Assembly (NCBI RefSeq): GCF_026914185.1
Contig: NC_070558.1
Location: 9,061,501 to 9,125,500 of the forward strand
Source: Puccinia triticina
Lineage: Eukaryota > Basidiomycota > Pucciniomycetes > Pucciniales > Pucciniaceae
Length of the DNA stretch: 64,000 nucleotides
Reading direction: 5' to 3'
Shown: piece by piece, positions 46,846 through 56,790 of the stretch
How the letters are laid out: each line of letters opens with the position of its first letter
Numbering within the stretch: position 1 is the first letter of the stretch
The notes under the pieces: generated by a model
The model's database searches: none
Told to the model about the DNA's origin: nothing
Seen by the model: only the letters and a program-made list of their open reading frames with translations
Position numbers and translations under genes: made by a program

Positions 46846-47931
46846 GATGGAGGTACCCCCAGGTACCGTGGAACATGCTACTTTGATTATCAACGGATTT
46901 CTCGTGTACGGCCTCTTGAAAATCGAGGTTGTTGATGCAGATTAGGGGACAGAATTTGGGAGACGCCGCTGGACCTAGCTTCATGTCGTTCTTGATTTTT
47001 TGTTCAGCTTTCTTTCCAAGCGTGCGCAATGCCGAATGAGCGGTCTGACGACAGGAGCTCAATCCGATAAAGTTGAGGTATTTGTTCACCCGATCTGAGA
47101 TGCCACAGGCGACGAAGGTGATGGCATTTTCCAGCTGCATTGAGTTTTTGCGCCGGTTGGAAGTAAATGTGACCATCGAACAAATAGTTTTAGATATCTG
47201 CATACAAACAAACAACTACATACTTCAACAACAAACCAATGAAAGATGCAGACAAGAAACAGACATACAACATGGGCTCGGTGAATCTTTGCTGCAGCTT
47301 TAGCGTCCTGATCCATCTCGACAGGCTCGTCAAAGGGACCCCGGAGAGAGTCGGTGTCGTCCTTGTCATCTTCATCGGTGTCTGAATCGTCGTCCTTCAT
47401 AGCGGACTGGTGCAAGATTTTCGACTTGAGGAGCCGGTAAAGAAAAGGATGTTCCTCGTCGATCATCTGCTTGTCCCTCTTCGCTTGGTTTTCCTCGCTG
47501 AAAAAATCAGCCTTGATCGTTTTCGAGCTGTAATATAGGCCTCGAGGATTTTCGCGTTTCTCATCAACTTTGAGAATTTTCTGGGCCTGAATGTCAACAA
47601 AAAATCAAACTATTAGTGATGAATTGCTCAATCAAGGTGCCTGTCTCTGTAAAACACTTGCCTCGCGAAGAATGAAACCGCCCCAGTTTTTCTCGCCGGG
47701 TTCGTGAGAGCATATCATCGTACCAATTGCCTCAAGAAGGATCCTCGTGGAGTCCCAGCCATCATCCGACCAAAGCCGACGCCGACTGACTATGCTGATT
47801 TCTTCTTGCTCCACGAAAGCAAGGAAGAATTGCTTTGGCGACATCTTGAGTGAATTCATTACCTCACAAATGTAGGAAACTTTTGATGCCTCGGTCGACA
47901 GGTCGGTCGGTCGTTCAGGTGGCGGGAGCAT
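46820..47931 (-). pseudogene. DUF6589-family protein, 3'-truncated
   Basis: Minus-strand exons begin at ATG 47931 (exon 1 to 47662) and continue through the acidic segment at about 47370 to a block with LGKKAEQKI, FCPLICINNLDFQEAVH and MFHGTWGYLHR, which is the characteristic IDNLD..H...GTWGYIH pattern of basidiomycete DUF6589 proteins. Full-length members exceed 800 residues; this one stops about ten residues after GTWGY, at the junction with the helicase gene. The first intron appears to begin GCAAGT (47661). Function of the family is not established; it is commonly multicopy in rust and mushroom genomes. Confidence 0.72.
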
Positions 47932-48461
47932 CTTGAGTTTTTGGTTGGCTGAGTATATTGACCGATCAAGGATTATGATCGGATGATCGGATGGAGACAG
48001 GAGGAGGATGTATGCGGATTTGCAGGTTTACCGAGTAATATGAGCTTTTCGGTAGTTTTATGACGTTCCTCCTTGATAAGCATAATTATGCTTCAAGTGT
48101 GGCTGCGCTCGGTCCCTGTGATAAAATCAAGATTCGAAATCTTGAACTTCAGATTTTTTTTTCCAATGGAAGCAATCATGATTGTGCACCTAAAAAAATA
48201 CCAAAAATTCGAAAAGATGTAGATGTTTGTTGTATCAAAACGTAGAAAGAATCTACAGAGTAGTGAAGGCGTGGTGACGGAAAGCATAGCGCTCCCAGAC
48301 AAACACTCATGGAAAACGCTCACGCGAGAAAAGCGTTTTTGTATGCAAGTCCCTCCCTCCGGGAGGGGTCGCTTCGCGACCAGCCAAATGCTGCACGGCC
48401 CGCAGGAGGCTGGGACCTTGTGTTAAGTTCGACCATCTCACCAACACCGCATCAATGCATC

Positions 48462-50259
48462 ATGTCCGACCGAGGGCCCTCATCAGCAGAGCCCATCCAA
48501 TCGGGCTCATCGACTCCGCCAGGCAGCCCTTCGCCATCGCTCTCAACCGACGAACACTCGAAACTCTTGAAGATCTGGTCCCGGAATTTACGCTTCCCGG
48601 CGGCTGCCCAGCCCGAAATTAGTTGAGCCATCAACATCCTTCTCAGATATCACCGCCAGACCAATTGATATGTTGGATGGCTGAGCTTTACTCTCTGGAA
48701 TCTTTCCTATCAGTCAGAGCGGATCAGAAGGATGCCTATTTTGTCGACTCCCTGCAAGATCAGATTGAACCCTTGGTGAGGGCTATGAAAGGTAAACACC
48801 TGTTGTATTACTACTGCCATTGTTGATTCTTAAACCTATTTATTCCCTCTGCGTGTAAGGTTCTCGATGGGTCAATAACAATTCGGCAAAACTACAGGAA
48901 GCTAGCAAATTGATTTACTTATCATTGACCACCTTACCAGGTCCGTTCATCTCCTTTGCTGTGCAAAAATCCACCATCTGAAATATCTTCGCTTTCATAC
49001 CTTCTTGCTATGCATCATTCAAATTTTATGATCCTTCTTCTCCACCTCTTGACACCACTCAGGTTCTCAAACTCTAGGAGAAGAGTATTGCGATATTGTT
49101 CAATTTGATGCATTCACCAACACCCTTCCTCCCCTATACGTAAGTTGCGAGCTCATCATCATCTCACTGTGCCCAAACAAAAGTTACATATTCCGAGGTA
49201 TTGACTGGTTTTCGGTCTGGTATTAATACGACAAGCGCAGAGTGATTTTGATATTTGTTGAAGTATTTTCTGCGAGGTTGTTGGCCAAACTCTACGATCG
49301 TATCCGACAATACATAGCAAGATTGAATGATCGGTACTCAACAAGCAATGAAGATCATGCCTCAGAACCCTCTCAAAGCGAATCAAGGTTCGAATCAGCC
49401 AAGAAGCAGTTGTGCCTATTACTAGGTTATCTTCCCAACAGTCTCGATCGGTCCACCCTCGATTCTTGCAACGCTTTGCACCTCTCCATCTTTTATTTGA
49501 CCGGAAAATATTTTACGTGGACCAAGCGATTCAGTGGGATTACTTATGTGTGTTTGATCAACGAAGAATTGAAGCTGGAGCTTTTGTATTTGTGCTTACA
49601 CGGCCTTACTTTTCTTTCCCAATTGCAGATCTCCGACCGACTGAGACCATTGAGACCAGATGGACTTGGTCGAGAGTCACCGCCATCGTACGAGGTCTTG
49701 GGGGTGCTCATGATGATCCAAGTAGCCGTTAAGGTCTTGGAAACGCACCGACAAGTCAGGCGGAGACGTGAGCTGTTACGACTAGCTTCAGAACCGGCAC
49801 CAGTTCTCGACGAAAAAGAGAGCGACCCCAAGAAATCAAAACGAGTGCTCACGGTTGATGGACGCTTGATTGACGAGATCATGATCGAACCTGAAGAAGA
49901 GGACGATGATGGCTTGGGCGAAGAGCCTGAGAAGGAAAAGCTAGAGGAACAAGATATCGTAGAAGATTGTCCGGAGGGTGTCTTGATTGATGATCTATCT
50001 GACCAAGTCACCACTCGACGATGTACGCTGTGCTTGGGGCCTCGAAAAGAACAAACCAGTTTGGAGTGTGGTCATGTATTTTGTTGGAGATGTCTTGTCA
50101 GTTGGGTAAGAGAAAAAGTAAGCCCTTCTCCTTTTTTACATCTCGCAAATGCATCCGGCTTATCGCTTTTGTTTTACTTCTCTGTAACTGTAGCCCGAAT
50201 GTCCTCTCTGTCGCCATTCCGTCTATGTGGCCGAACTGCTCCCTTTGTATAACTTCTGA
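48462..50259 (+). CDS. PEX10: Peroxisome biogenesis factor 10 (RING E3 ubiquitin ligase)
   Basis: Multi-exon gene starting at ATG 48462. Spliced segments read FPAAAQPEI-IRADQKDAYFVDSLQDQ, GSRWVNNNSAKLQEASK, GSQTLGEEYCDIVQFD, then the long exon from about 49240 with membrane helices, an acidic linker (EPEEEDDDGLGEEPEKEK) and the C-terminal RING. The RING is CTLCLGP..CGHVFCWRCLVSW, then an intron (GTAAGC..GTAG), then PECPLCRHSVYVAELLPLY, stop at 50257-50259. All eight zinc ligands are present. PEX10 sits in the peroxisomal membrane with PEX2 and PEX12 and ubiquitinates the PEX5 receptor for recycling. Its start is only about 110 bp from the transposon to its left, so the shared promoter with RVB2 has been invaded. 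Confidence 0.88.
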
Positions 50260-50594
50260 TGCCAGGTCCGCTACCGCGCCTTGGTGACAAACACCAAGAA
50301 ACATCAAATCTTTACAAGTGGGAAATCTGAAGAATGTGTACATGTAGCCTATCTTGTTCTATTTATCTGAAAAGTGTCTATGAAAGAGAGTTGCAACCTT
50401 GTCATGTCAGCACAGTGAAAGGCCTTTATGAACAACTTTTCAAAACAAGTTAAGAGTTGTTCTGATTGCCAAGGAAAACCCAAATGTGGACACTGGACAG
50501 CTTAACAATTTTTTGAAAAGTTATTAATAAAGGCCTTAAAATTGGCTCTAAAGTTTTTCTAAATTTCTATTATGAACCACCCTATTATACTTTA

Positions 50595-50745
50595 GGCCCT
50601 GTTTGAATGCCCTGTTATTGATAAATGAGCAAATTTATCACATGCAACACAAATTTCACCCCCTGTCTTCACCAAATTTTATGAACCCCTGGGGTCATAT
50701 GTGAACACACATTTATCATTTATAATGTGGCATCCAAACGGGGCC
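50595..50745. repeat. Tourist-like MITE, 151 bp
   Basis: Inverted ends GGCCCTGTTTGAATGCC / GGCCCCGTTTGGATGCC with TTA on both flanks (50592-50594, 50746-50748), the pattern of PIF/Harbinger-derived MITEs. Not obviously mobilised by the Harbinger element here, whose TIRs differ. Confidence 0.82.
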
Positions 50746-50856
50746 TTAGTTTTCACTAATCTTACAATAATTTTATCAAGGCAGTGGAATGAAACATGCA
50801 ATAATTTGAGTTTTTTTTTGTTGATAAAAGCTGTAAATTGGGCTTGGCAATGTTCC

Positions 50857-51585
50857 ATTTATGGTCTTCAAAGTTGAAATTCATTCATGCATAATAGGCC
50901 GGTTCATGTTGGGCTTTGACTAGCAAGATTTTAATTACAATCATGCACGTTTAATGTCAGCTCTTGCTGAAAGGCGGACTCCCACGGCCATTTTTAAGCT
51001 TTTTAAGCTTACTTTTTTATCAATCAGCACCACCAATTTTAGTCGGGGGCATAAAATGCCCCAGTGTGAACCAGGCTAATGTGTAAATCATAAATTCACA
51101 AAACATTGTTTGCAGGGAGATCTCCCCAATCTGCTTATGTAATCTTTGGTTTGCTTAGAGGACCCTGGCAAGCCCTAAGATAGGGGGGTGTTGAAAAAGT
51201 CTGAATTTTGGCAAAATTCACACCCAGGGACTGTTTTTTTGGCAAATACATACCTTTTAAAGAGTATGCTTGCCCTAAAGTCCCCTGAAAAGGTGGGATC
51301 CCCAAGGCAATAATGGGGCCAAGCCTGAACCATAGATTTCATCAGTGTTGATCCATTTTGCATACCCAAAACGGGCTATTTCAAGAGTACCTTTGGGCAA
51401 AATTCTTCAGTTCATACCTCTTTTGAGAGTATGATATTGGGCTTGTTGCCCATTTGACTTAGATTTTTCAACACCCTGCTATATGCTGGCTTGCAGGGGT
51501 CCTTTTCCTAGCCAACAAAGCTTTATGGATTTATGATTTGCACATTTAGGCATGCATGAATTTCATCTTTGAAGACCATAATTGG
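50857..51585. repeat. Foldback (long inverted repeat) element, about 730 bp
   Basis: The outer arms ATGGTCTTCAAAG.TGAAATTCAT and the inner arms (AAATCATAAAT.CA, GGACCC.GCAAGCC, GGGTGTTGAAAAA) match as complements, so most of the element can fold on itself. No coding capacity. Confidence 0.7.
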
Positions 51586-51916
51586 CCATCCTGCACTGAT
51601 ATCCTCAAGTTTTGAATGTAATCAAAAGAAGAAGACATATTACAGATTTCAAGATGTTAATGTTGAAAAAATATTGGAGACATACCTGTAGAGTACTCTG
51701 CCACTGGTGGTGCTGTGGGAGAACTCAATATTATATTGGTTGCCCCTTGTCAGCCTTACCACAGGGGGTTGCAACCAATTCAGCCCCTTTTGCAGTGTTA
51801 ACACCATCATCAATCCTCCCCAATTAGGAAAGACCTCCTTACCCTTCAAATATGGTATGTCATCCACCAAAAACCTACTGTTACACTAATAATTTGAATG
51901 GTGCACTTGATGTGAT

Positions 51917-52066
51917 AAACTGGGGCTGGAGCAGCATAGCAAGGCAAGTGAGTGTGTTGGAAAGGATGATTTTCATTGCAAAATAAAGAAGGAAAAGACA
52001 AGGAAGTAAACTATACCTGGAGCAGCAGAGTGAGCTGAGTGAGTGTGTTGGAAAGGATGAGGAAAA
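51917..52066 (+). repeat. Direct repeat of a GGAGCAGCA.AG...GTGTTGGAAAGGATGA unit
   Basis: Two copies of about 50 bp start near 51917 and 52019. Short tandem duplication separated by about 50 bp of A-rich sequence. Confidence 0.6.
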
Positions 52067-53189
52067 GGGCCTTTCCAACAGCTGCTCCTTCAGGTTAAAT
52101 AGAGATACGAGATGAACTACAAGAGGTCACAATGTGTGATATGTATGTTAAAAGACAACAAATCGCAACTGCAACAGCACCATGTACCATTGGCCAGAAC
52201 CTGAAAGTGTAGCAGATATTTCTCCGCTACACTCAACACTTTCAGATATTCATTGAAATCCAAAGGACTTTTTTTTGTGTCTAGTCTGAATTAATTTTGT
52301 CCTGTGATTGGCCAGAAGGGATGAGTAAGTTCTATGGATATCACATTTGATTGTGCGGTTAACAAGGAAGTTGAGGGTACCTGACTTCCTCCTAGGTCTC
52401 GTTACGTAGTACTCCTTTCTCAGTTAAAGGGTTGGACATCAAGCAAGACTAGTGGTACATCCACAATTGAATCTGCGGCCGATGGGGCTTACCCGCGTCA
52501 TCGCCCCCCACATATTACTGCGTTCTATGTATACTCTCATTATTTTGAGCGATCTCAGCCTCTCGAATGGCCTTTCTAAGAGCCTCCGACTTGTACTTCT
52601 TCGGGCGGGTCACCGCCAGCAACATTCTCAGAATGTTGTGCGCTTTAGAAGCTTCAACAATTTTAATGCGGATGTCTCTTTTGTTGTAGGCTTGAATATA
52701 AAGGTTTTCTGTTGTGTGTGCTGGTAGGGTTGCTTGGTCGTGGCATCTGCCGAGACACAAAGGTTGTGTGCTCCGTATCACAGCACATCGCAGTAATTTC
52801 TGCTGTGTATAGACAGCTCGCTTCTGAGTTCTGCCCCGCCGGAACTGCCGCGGCCCATGAGCCCAGTCTTCATATCTCCTCCCAAAGGAAGACTATCAAG
52901 TCTGCAGGGCTGGTTTGAGTACCACAAGTCCGTCGATTTCCATTCGACTTACATATTTGCAGCTCGAGTTTGAAAAATGCCCATCTGGCTTCCTAGTTTG
53001 GCCGGCTGTCTTGCCCCGAAACTCGGAGGTTTTACTCATCTTTTGCCACCTTCGGAAGTTACCAGTCAGTCATGTCTCCTTACTCCCCCTCCCTTCGCAT
53101 AAATCCGACTTGATACCTGGGCGAGTGGCGGTTTGAATATAATTTTTATTTTCGACTTGATCTCAACCTGGATGGACTCTCCTAAACGT

Positions 53190-53810
53190 TAACCATGTCT
53201 CCAAGATCTACGCTTCACTCGGAAAGCCCAAGGACTCTTACAACAAAGTAAGACAATGCAAGGTTTTTTTCTTCATCAAAGCGACTATAACGATTTCCTG
53301 ATCACTAGCACTACTGGCGTTGAATGTCTGTTTTGACTCTAGCTTCAGCAATTGGGGGTGTCTTTTGTTGGTGGCTATTTTGCCGGCATCTTCTGCGCTG
53401 TTGTCTCACAGTGAGTGCAAGCATTTCAGGTCAAAAATCTTCCCCCCTTAACTTGGCCGCTAAGATTCTTCGAGGGTTTCTTTTTCTTCTTCTTTCAAGT
53501 CCTGCCGATACTATGGTGTCAAAGTTGAATGCAGTTGGTAAGGAGGGCTCATCAAAGCCCACAGTCCGTTCAATCTACAAGGAAATTGGATCCGGAGGTC
53601 TCTGGGCTGGTCTCGGTACCCGTATCATGATGATTGGGACTCTGACGGCTTTGCAATGGTACGCGCCCTCAACCTAGCGCTTCGTTGATTCAAAATGTGG
53701 GACAACTGATTTTTTTTAAAAAAAATCTTACTTTCAGGCTTATCTATGATTACGTGAAAGTTTCTTTCGGATTCCCCACCACTGGATCAGCTGAACCTAT
53801 CAAAAAGTAA
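53190..53810 (+). pseudogene. Inverted partial duplicate of the phosphate carrier gene
   Basis: Carries the last four exons of the gene at 56791-58563, in the opposite orientation and with introns in the same places: the KIYASLGKPKDSYNK end, LQQLGVSFVGGY..FCAVVS, the PADTMVSKLNAVGKEGS..GTLTALQW exon, and LIYDYVK to TAA at 53810. The first 200 residues and all upstream exons are absent. Because introns are kept, this is a DNA-level duplication, not a retrocopy. Third-position changes are many while the protein is mostly conserved, so it is old or was under selection for a time. Without the first repeats it cannot make a carrier. Confidence 0.82.
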
Positions 53811-54190
53811 AACAGAAAAACTATATATGACTCTTGAACTTCTTGTCATAATCCCCACGTCTTTTTATGCATCCAATTCTGCCTTTGTTGTGAAAGATGG
53901 AACCCGGAAATCATATCGAACCGATGATTTCGGCGCGGATGCCCTCCCCCCCAAAAATGAAAGAAGCCTGGAATGCCTTGAATGGAGGCGTCCAAGTGTA
54001 GATGGCCTGGGCAACAGTGATTGCTCGCGGATTGCGCCGTAGCTTTGGCACAGGCACTGTCTGATAGTCGAGCTAACTTTACTAGCAAACAATGCTGGGT
54101 AAGGAAGGCTGAAGCTCGGAAATTCCGTACCAGTCCGCAACCCATCTGCTGTGGTATGAAAACGCTCAAAACATGTTTTCCAACGTCAGT

Positions 54191-54304
54191 GCCTTCGTGG
54201 CTCAGCTGGTTAGAGCGCCGGTCTCATATCTGTCCTTCATGAACAATGTGATTGTCGTTGGACAAGTCATCCGGAGATCGCCAGTCCGATCCTGGCCGAG
54301 GGCA
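54191..54304 (+). tRNA. Elongator tRNA-Met (CAT) with a 40-nt intron
   Basis: Acceptor arm GCCTTCG pairs with CGAGGGC (discriminator A304). The D arm GCTC/GAGC and T arm GCCAG-TCCGATC-CTGGC are complete. Anticodon stem CCGG/CCGG with loop CTCATAA; anticodon CAT at 54225-54227. The intron (54229-54268) follows position 37, the standard place. The T-T mismatch at 31-39 is also found in yeast elongator tRNA-Met. Mature length 74 nt. The internal A and B boxes are the Pol III promoter. It lies between the duplicated carrier fragment and a decayed transporter gene. Confidence 0.9.
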
Positions 54305-54426
54305 TTATGTTGGCATTCCGCAGATGTCATACTTCTTTTTCGATCCGATTGAGTTGATGGATATGCTTAGAAGATTATAAAAACAAAGTCATGATGACAC
54401 ATGAATGCAGCTGGCATGACAGACTG

Positions 54427-54660
54427 AGCCAGTCCCGCCATTCTACACGGCGGGGGTGCTTCCTGGCCCGCGCGTTTGTGGAGAATCCCCCCGTCGTCTC
54501 CACCCTCCCATGGAAAATGCGTGGAGACGGCGGGCTTTCCCGTTGTCTCCACCCGCCTGGGATTTCCACGTCATTCCAATGGGGAAAATGACGAGGATTC
54601 CACGGCTGCCCCTGGGATCCCGGTGGAAACTGTCCCCGTGAGCTCCTCGTTGTTCTCAAC
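54427..54660. repeat. GC-rich palindromic patch with TCCAC(G) motifs, copy 1
   Basis: GC-rich island with complementary motifs such as CGTCTCCAC/GTGGAGACG and GGATTCCACGG. Shares composition and motifs with 56215-56560. Confidence 0.5.
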
Positions 54661-54839
54661 GACAAGGAACCCACGGAGGCCCTTGCATTGCCGGTGTTAG
54701 GGTTATTTCAGTGATATTGGCTGGGTCGTGTGCGTCTTGAAGACAATCAAAGGCTCCCAAGGGAAGCGACGACTTGGCCTCGCCACCCCGCCCTTCCTCA
54801 CGGCCCCCGGAGGTGGGCACAGCCAGGTGGCTCGCTTCA

Positions 54840-56020
54840 ATGCATTTCATCCGGCGTCGGCGAGGCGCTCAAGAAGGCGCTGCCCGATAGCGACATGGGC
54901 GGCCGGACCCAAGGCTTCGTCACTAACGTGTGTTTCTCTCTCACTCTCTTTTCTCCTGCGCCCCCAAACCACTGATCCACCATCACCCCACCGCCGTGTA
55001 GCGGCGGCTCTTGTTGTCCGCCTCAGACGCCTTCGGACGGGTCATGTACTCGTACAAGGACGTCAGCGAGCTGGCCGGCTACACCGCCCGGGTCTCCGAG
55101 CTCTTTGACACCATGAAAAGCATCAAGCGCGGCCAGTACGAGAAACGCAAAGTCGGCTCCGCCAACACCGACAACTCCCAGCAAAGTCCGTCTTTCCACG
55201 ACCCTTTTGGCTGACACACACTGACAACTATCCGGGGGGTTTGTCTTGTAGTGCTTCAGCAGCGCTGACAGGTGGTGGAGTCGGAGGACGAGATCATCTT
55301 TGATTGGGTGCCGATCATCTTGCCCAACGGAGACGTGCTGGTGAAAAGTCTGAGTTTCCATGTGAAGCCGGGGGTGAGAGAGTTTGTTCGCGGAAAAGTG
55401 AGGGATGGGGTAGAGAGAGAAGCTGACACTTGGAATGCTGCAGCAACACCTGTTGATAGTGGGCCCGAACGGGTGCGGGAAGTCGTCGCTGTTCCGGATC
55501 CTGGGCGGATTATGGCCGGTGTATGGGGGCGTGGTGACAAAGCCTGCGGCCTTGGAGTTCACCTACATCCCCCAGCGCCCGTACCTCTCTCCCTGGGCAC
55601 CCTGCGCGACCAGCTCATCTATCCCGACTCGCGCGCAGACATGGCCGCCCGCGGCGTCTCCGACGACGACCTCCTCCGCATCCTTGCCATCGTCAACTTG
55701 GACACCATCGTCCAGCGCGAGGGCGGCTGGGATGTCGTCAGGGAATGGCAAGATGCGCTCAGCGGCGGCGATAAGCAGCGGCTCGCCATCTGCAGACTCT
55801 ACTACCATTCCCACAAGGTACTCCTTCCCTCTATTCCCGATGGCATGGGTTGCTTACTCTGCCCCACTCACATGTTGTTGTTAGTATTCTATTCTCGACA
55901 AATGCACGTCCGCGGTCACGCTCGATGTGGAGAAGATCATGTATGAACACGAAGCTGGTGGCCCGGCTGGAGCAGCTTGAGGAGACCCGGCTCAAGAACC
56001 TCGAGGGCCCGTTGAGCATG
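54840..56020 (+). pseudogene. Decayed peroxisomal ABC half-transporter (ABCD/PXA family)
   Basis: Remnant exons encode the end of the membrane domain ([35 protein letters not shown]) and most of the nucleotide-binding domain: PNGDVLVKSLSF, Walker [33 protein letters not shown], the ABC signature LSGGDKQR, and a Walker B region LDKCTSAVTLDVEKIMYEHE. The order fits PXA1/PXA2 (ABCD), which import long-chain acyl-CoA into peroxisomes. Damage: most of the transmembrane domain is missing, there is a stop near 55270, a 1-nt frameshift near 55593, Lys replaces the catalytic Glu after Walker B, and the H-loop region is deleted before a coiled-coil tail (EQLEETRLKNLEG). Clearly non-functional. Confidence 0.82.
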
Positions 56021-56214
56021 AGAAAAACACACAATTTCCTGTTGATCAGGAATCAACATTGCTTATTGATCCTTTTTTCCTTCAACAAAACTTTCTTTAT
56101 TTCTTGCTTCTCTTTGTGACTTGTTTTTTTTTTATCTATCAATCCCTTTTTTTATGTTTTTACGATGATATGCAATGCAGCTGTGGTACCCTGGTGGTAC
56201 CACATTCTGCAATA

Positions 56215-56560
56215 TTACCCGCGTTTTTGATCCGCTCCGCGGACCACCTTTGGTGGTCCCCACGGAAAGCTGAGGTGCGTGGGTATCACGGCAAATTCAC
56301 GGGGAGTCCACGGTTGAAGGACCCGTGATCCACCCGTGGGCCCGACCTTCACGTCGGGATCACAGGGAATCCACGGGGAATCCACGCGGAGCCAAAAGCT
56401 GACGTGGAATCCACGGGTGAACCTCCCGGTGGTGACCCCGTGATTCCCTGGACCTCCAGCCGCTGGTCCGACCTCGCGCGGGGCTACCACGTGGAGTCCT
56501 CGTGGATTCTGCGTGATTTCCCCGTGGATGGACTCCCCGGGTGTAGGAGAAAGAAACCCT
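56215..56560. repeat. GC-rich palindromic patch with GGAATCCACGG motifs, copy 2
   Basis: About a dozen CCACGG/CCGTGG-type motifs on both strands in 350 bp. Together with the similar patch at 54427 it brackets the decayed transporter. Confidence 0.55.
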
Positions 56561-56790
56561 CCGCAGCTGCTTGCACGAGAAATTATCACGCTCCGGCTGA
56601 GGAGGCGCGGAGGCAGAGGGCTAAAAGACGCGTGCAGACATGACTATAATGTCGAAGAGCATCACAGGATGTTTTGAAGGCGGGAAGATGATGTTTAAAT
56701 TTTGATTTCAAAGGGTGCAAAACTACGATGTATGGGGACAAGCGGTGATTATGGTACTTCAAAAAAACAAACATTGAGATACTATGATCC

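Larger units (their letters stand above)
44922..48352. mobile_element. TIR-bounded element with helicase and DUF6589 genes, internally deleted
   Basis: The left end (44922-44957) and the complement of the right end (48316-48352) share CTT....ACAA..ACGC...T..CGCGTGAGCGT, roughly 26 of 36 positions. Between them a RecQ-like helicase gene reads right and a DUF6589 gene reads left; both are cut at the same point near 46840-46850. This is best explained as a larger two-gene element that lost its middle. No convincing target duplication was found, so exact ends are uncertain. Confidence 0.55.
50260..52900. other. Gene-poor region with MITE, foldback and short repeats
   Basis: Holds the features at 50595-50745, 50857-51585 and 51917-52066. 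A basic minus-strand frame at 52781-52515 is not recognisable. No gene supported. Confidence 0.45.

Noticed and set aside
49544..50014. Ser-rich minus-strand frame of 156 codons
   Set aside because: Exact shadow of the acidic region of PEX10.
55850..56119. Separate small gene after the ABC transporter remnant
   Set aside because: Its coiled-coil part is the expected tail of the ABCD protein after a deletion, so it is part of the pseudogene.
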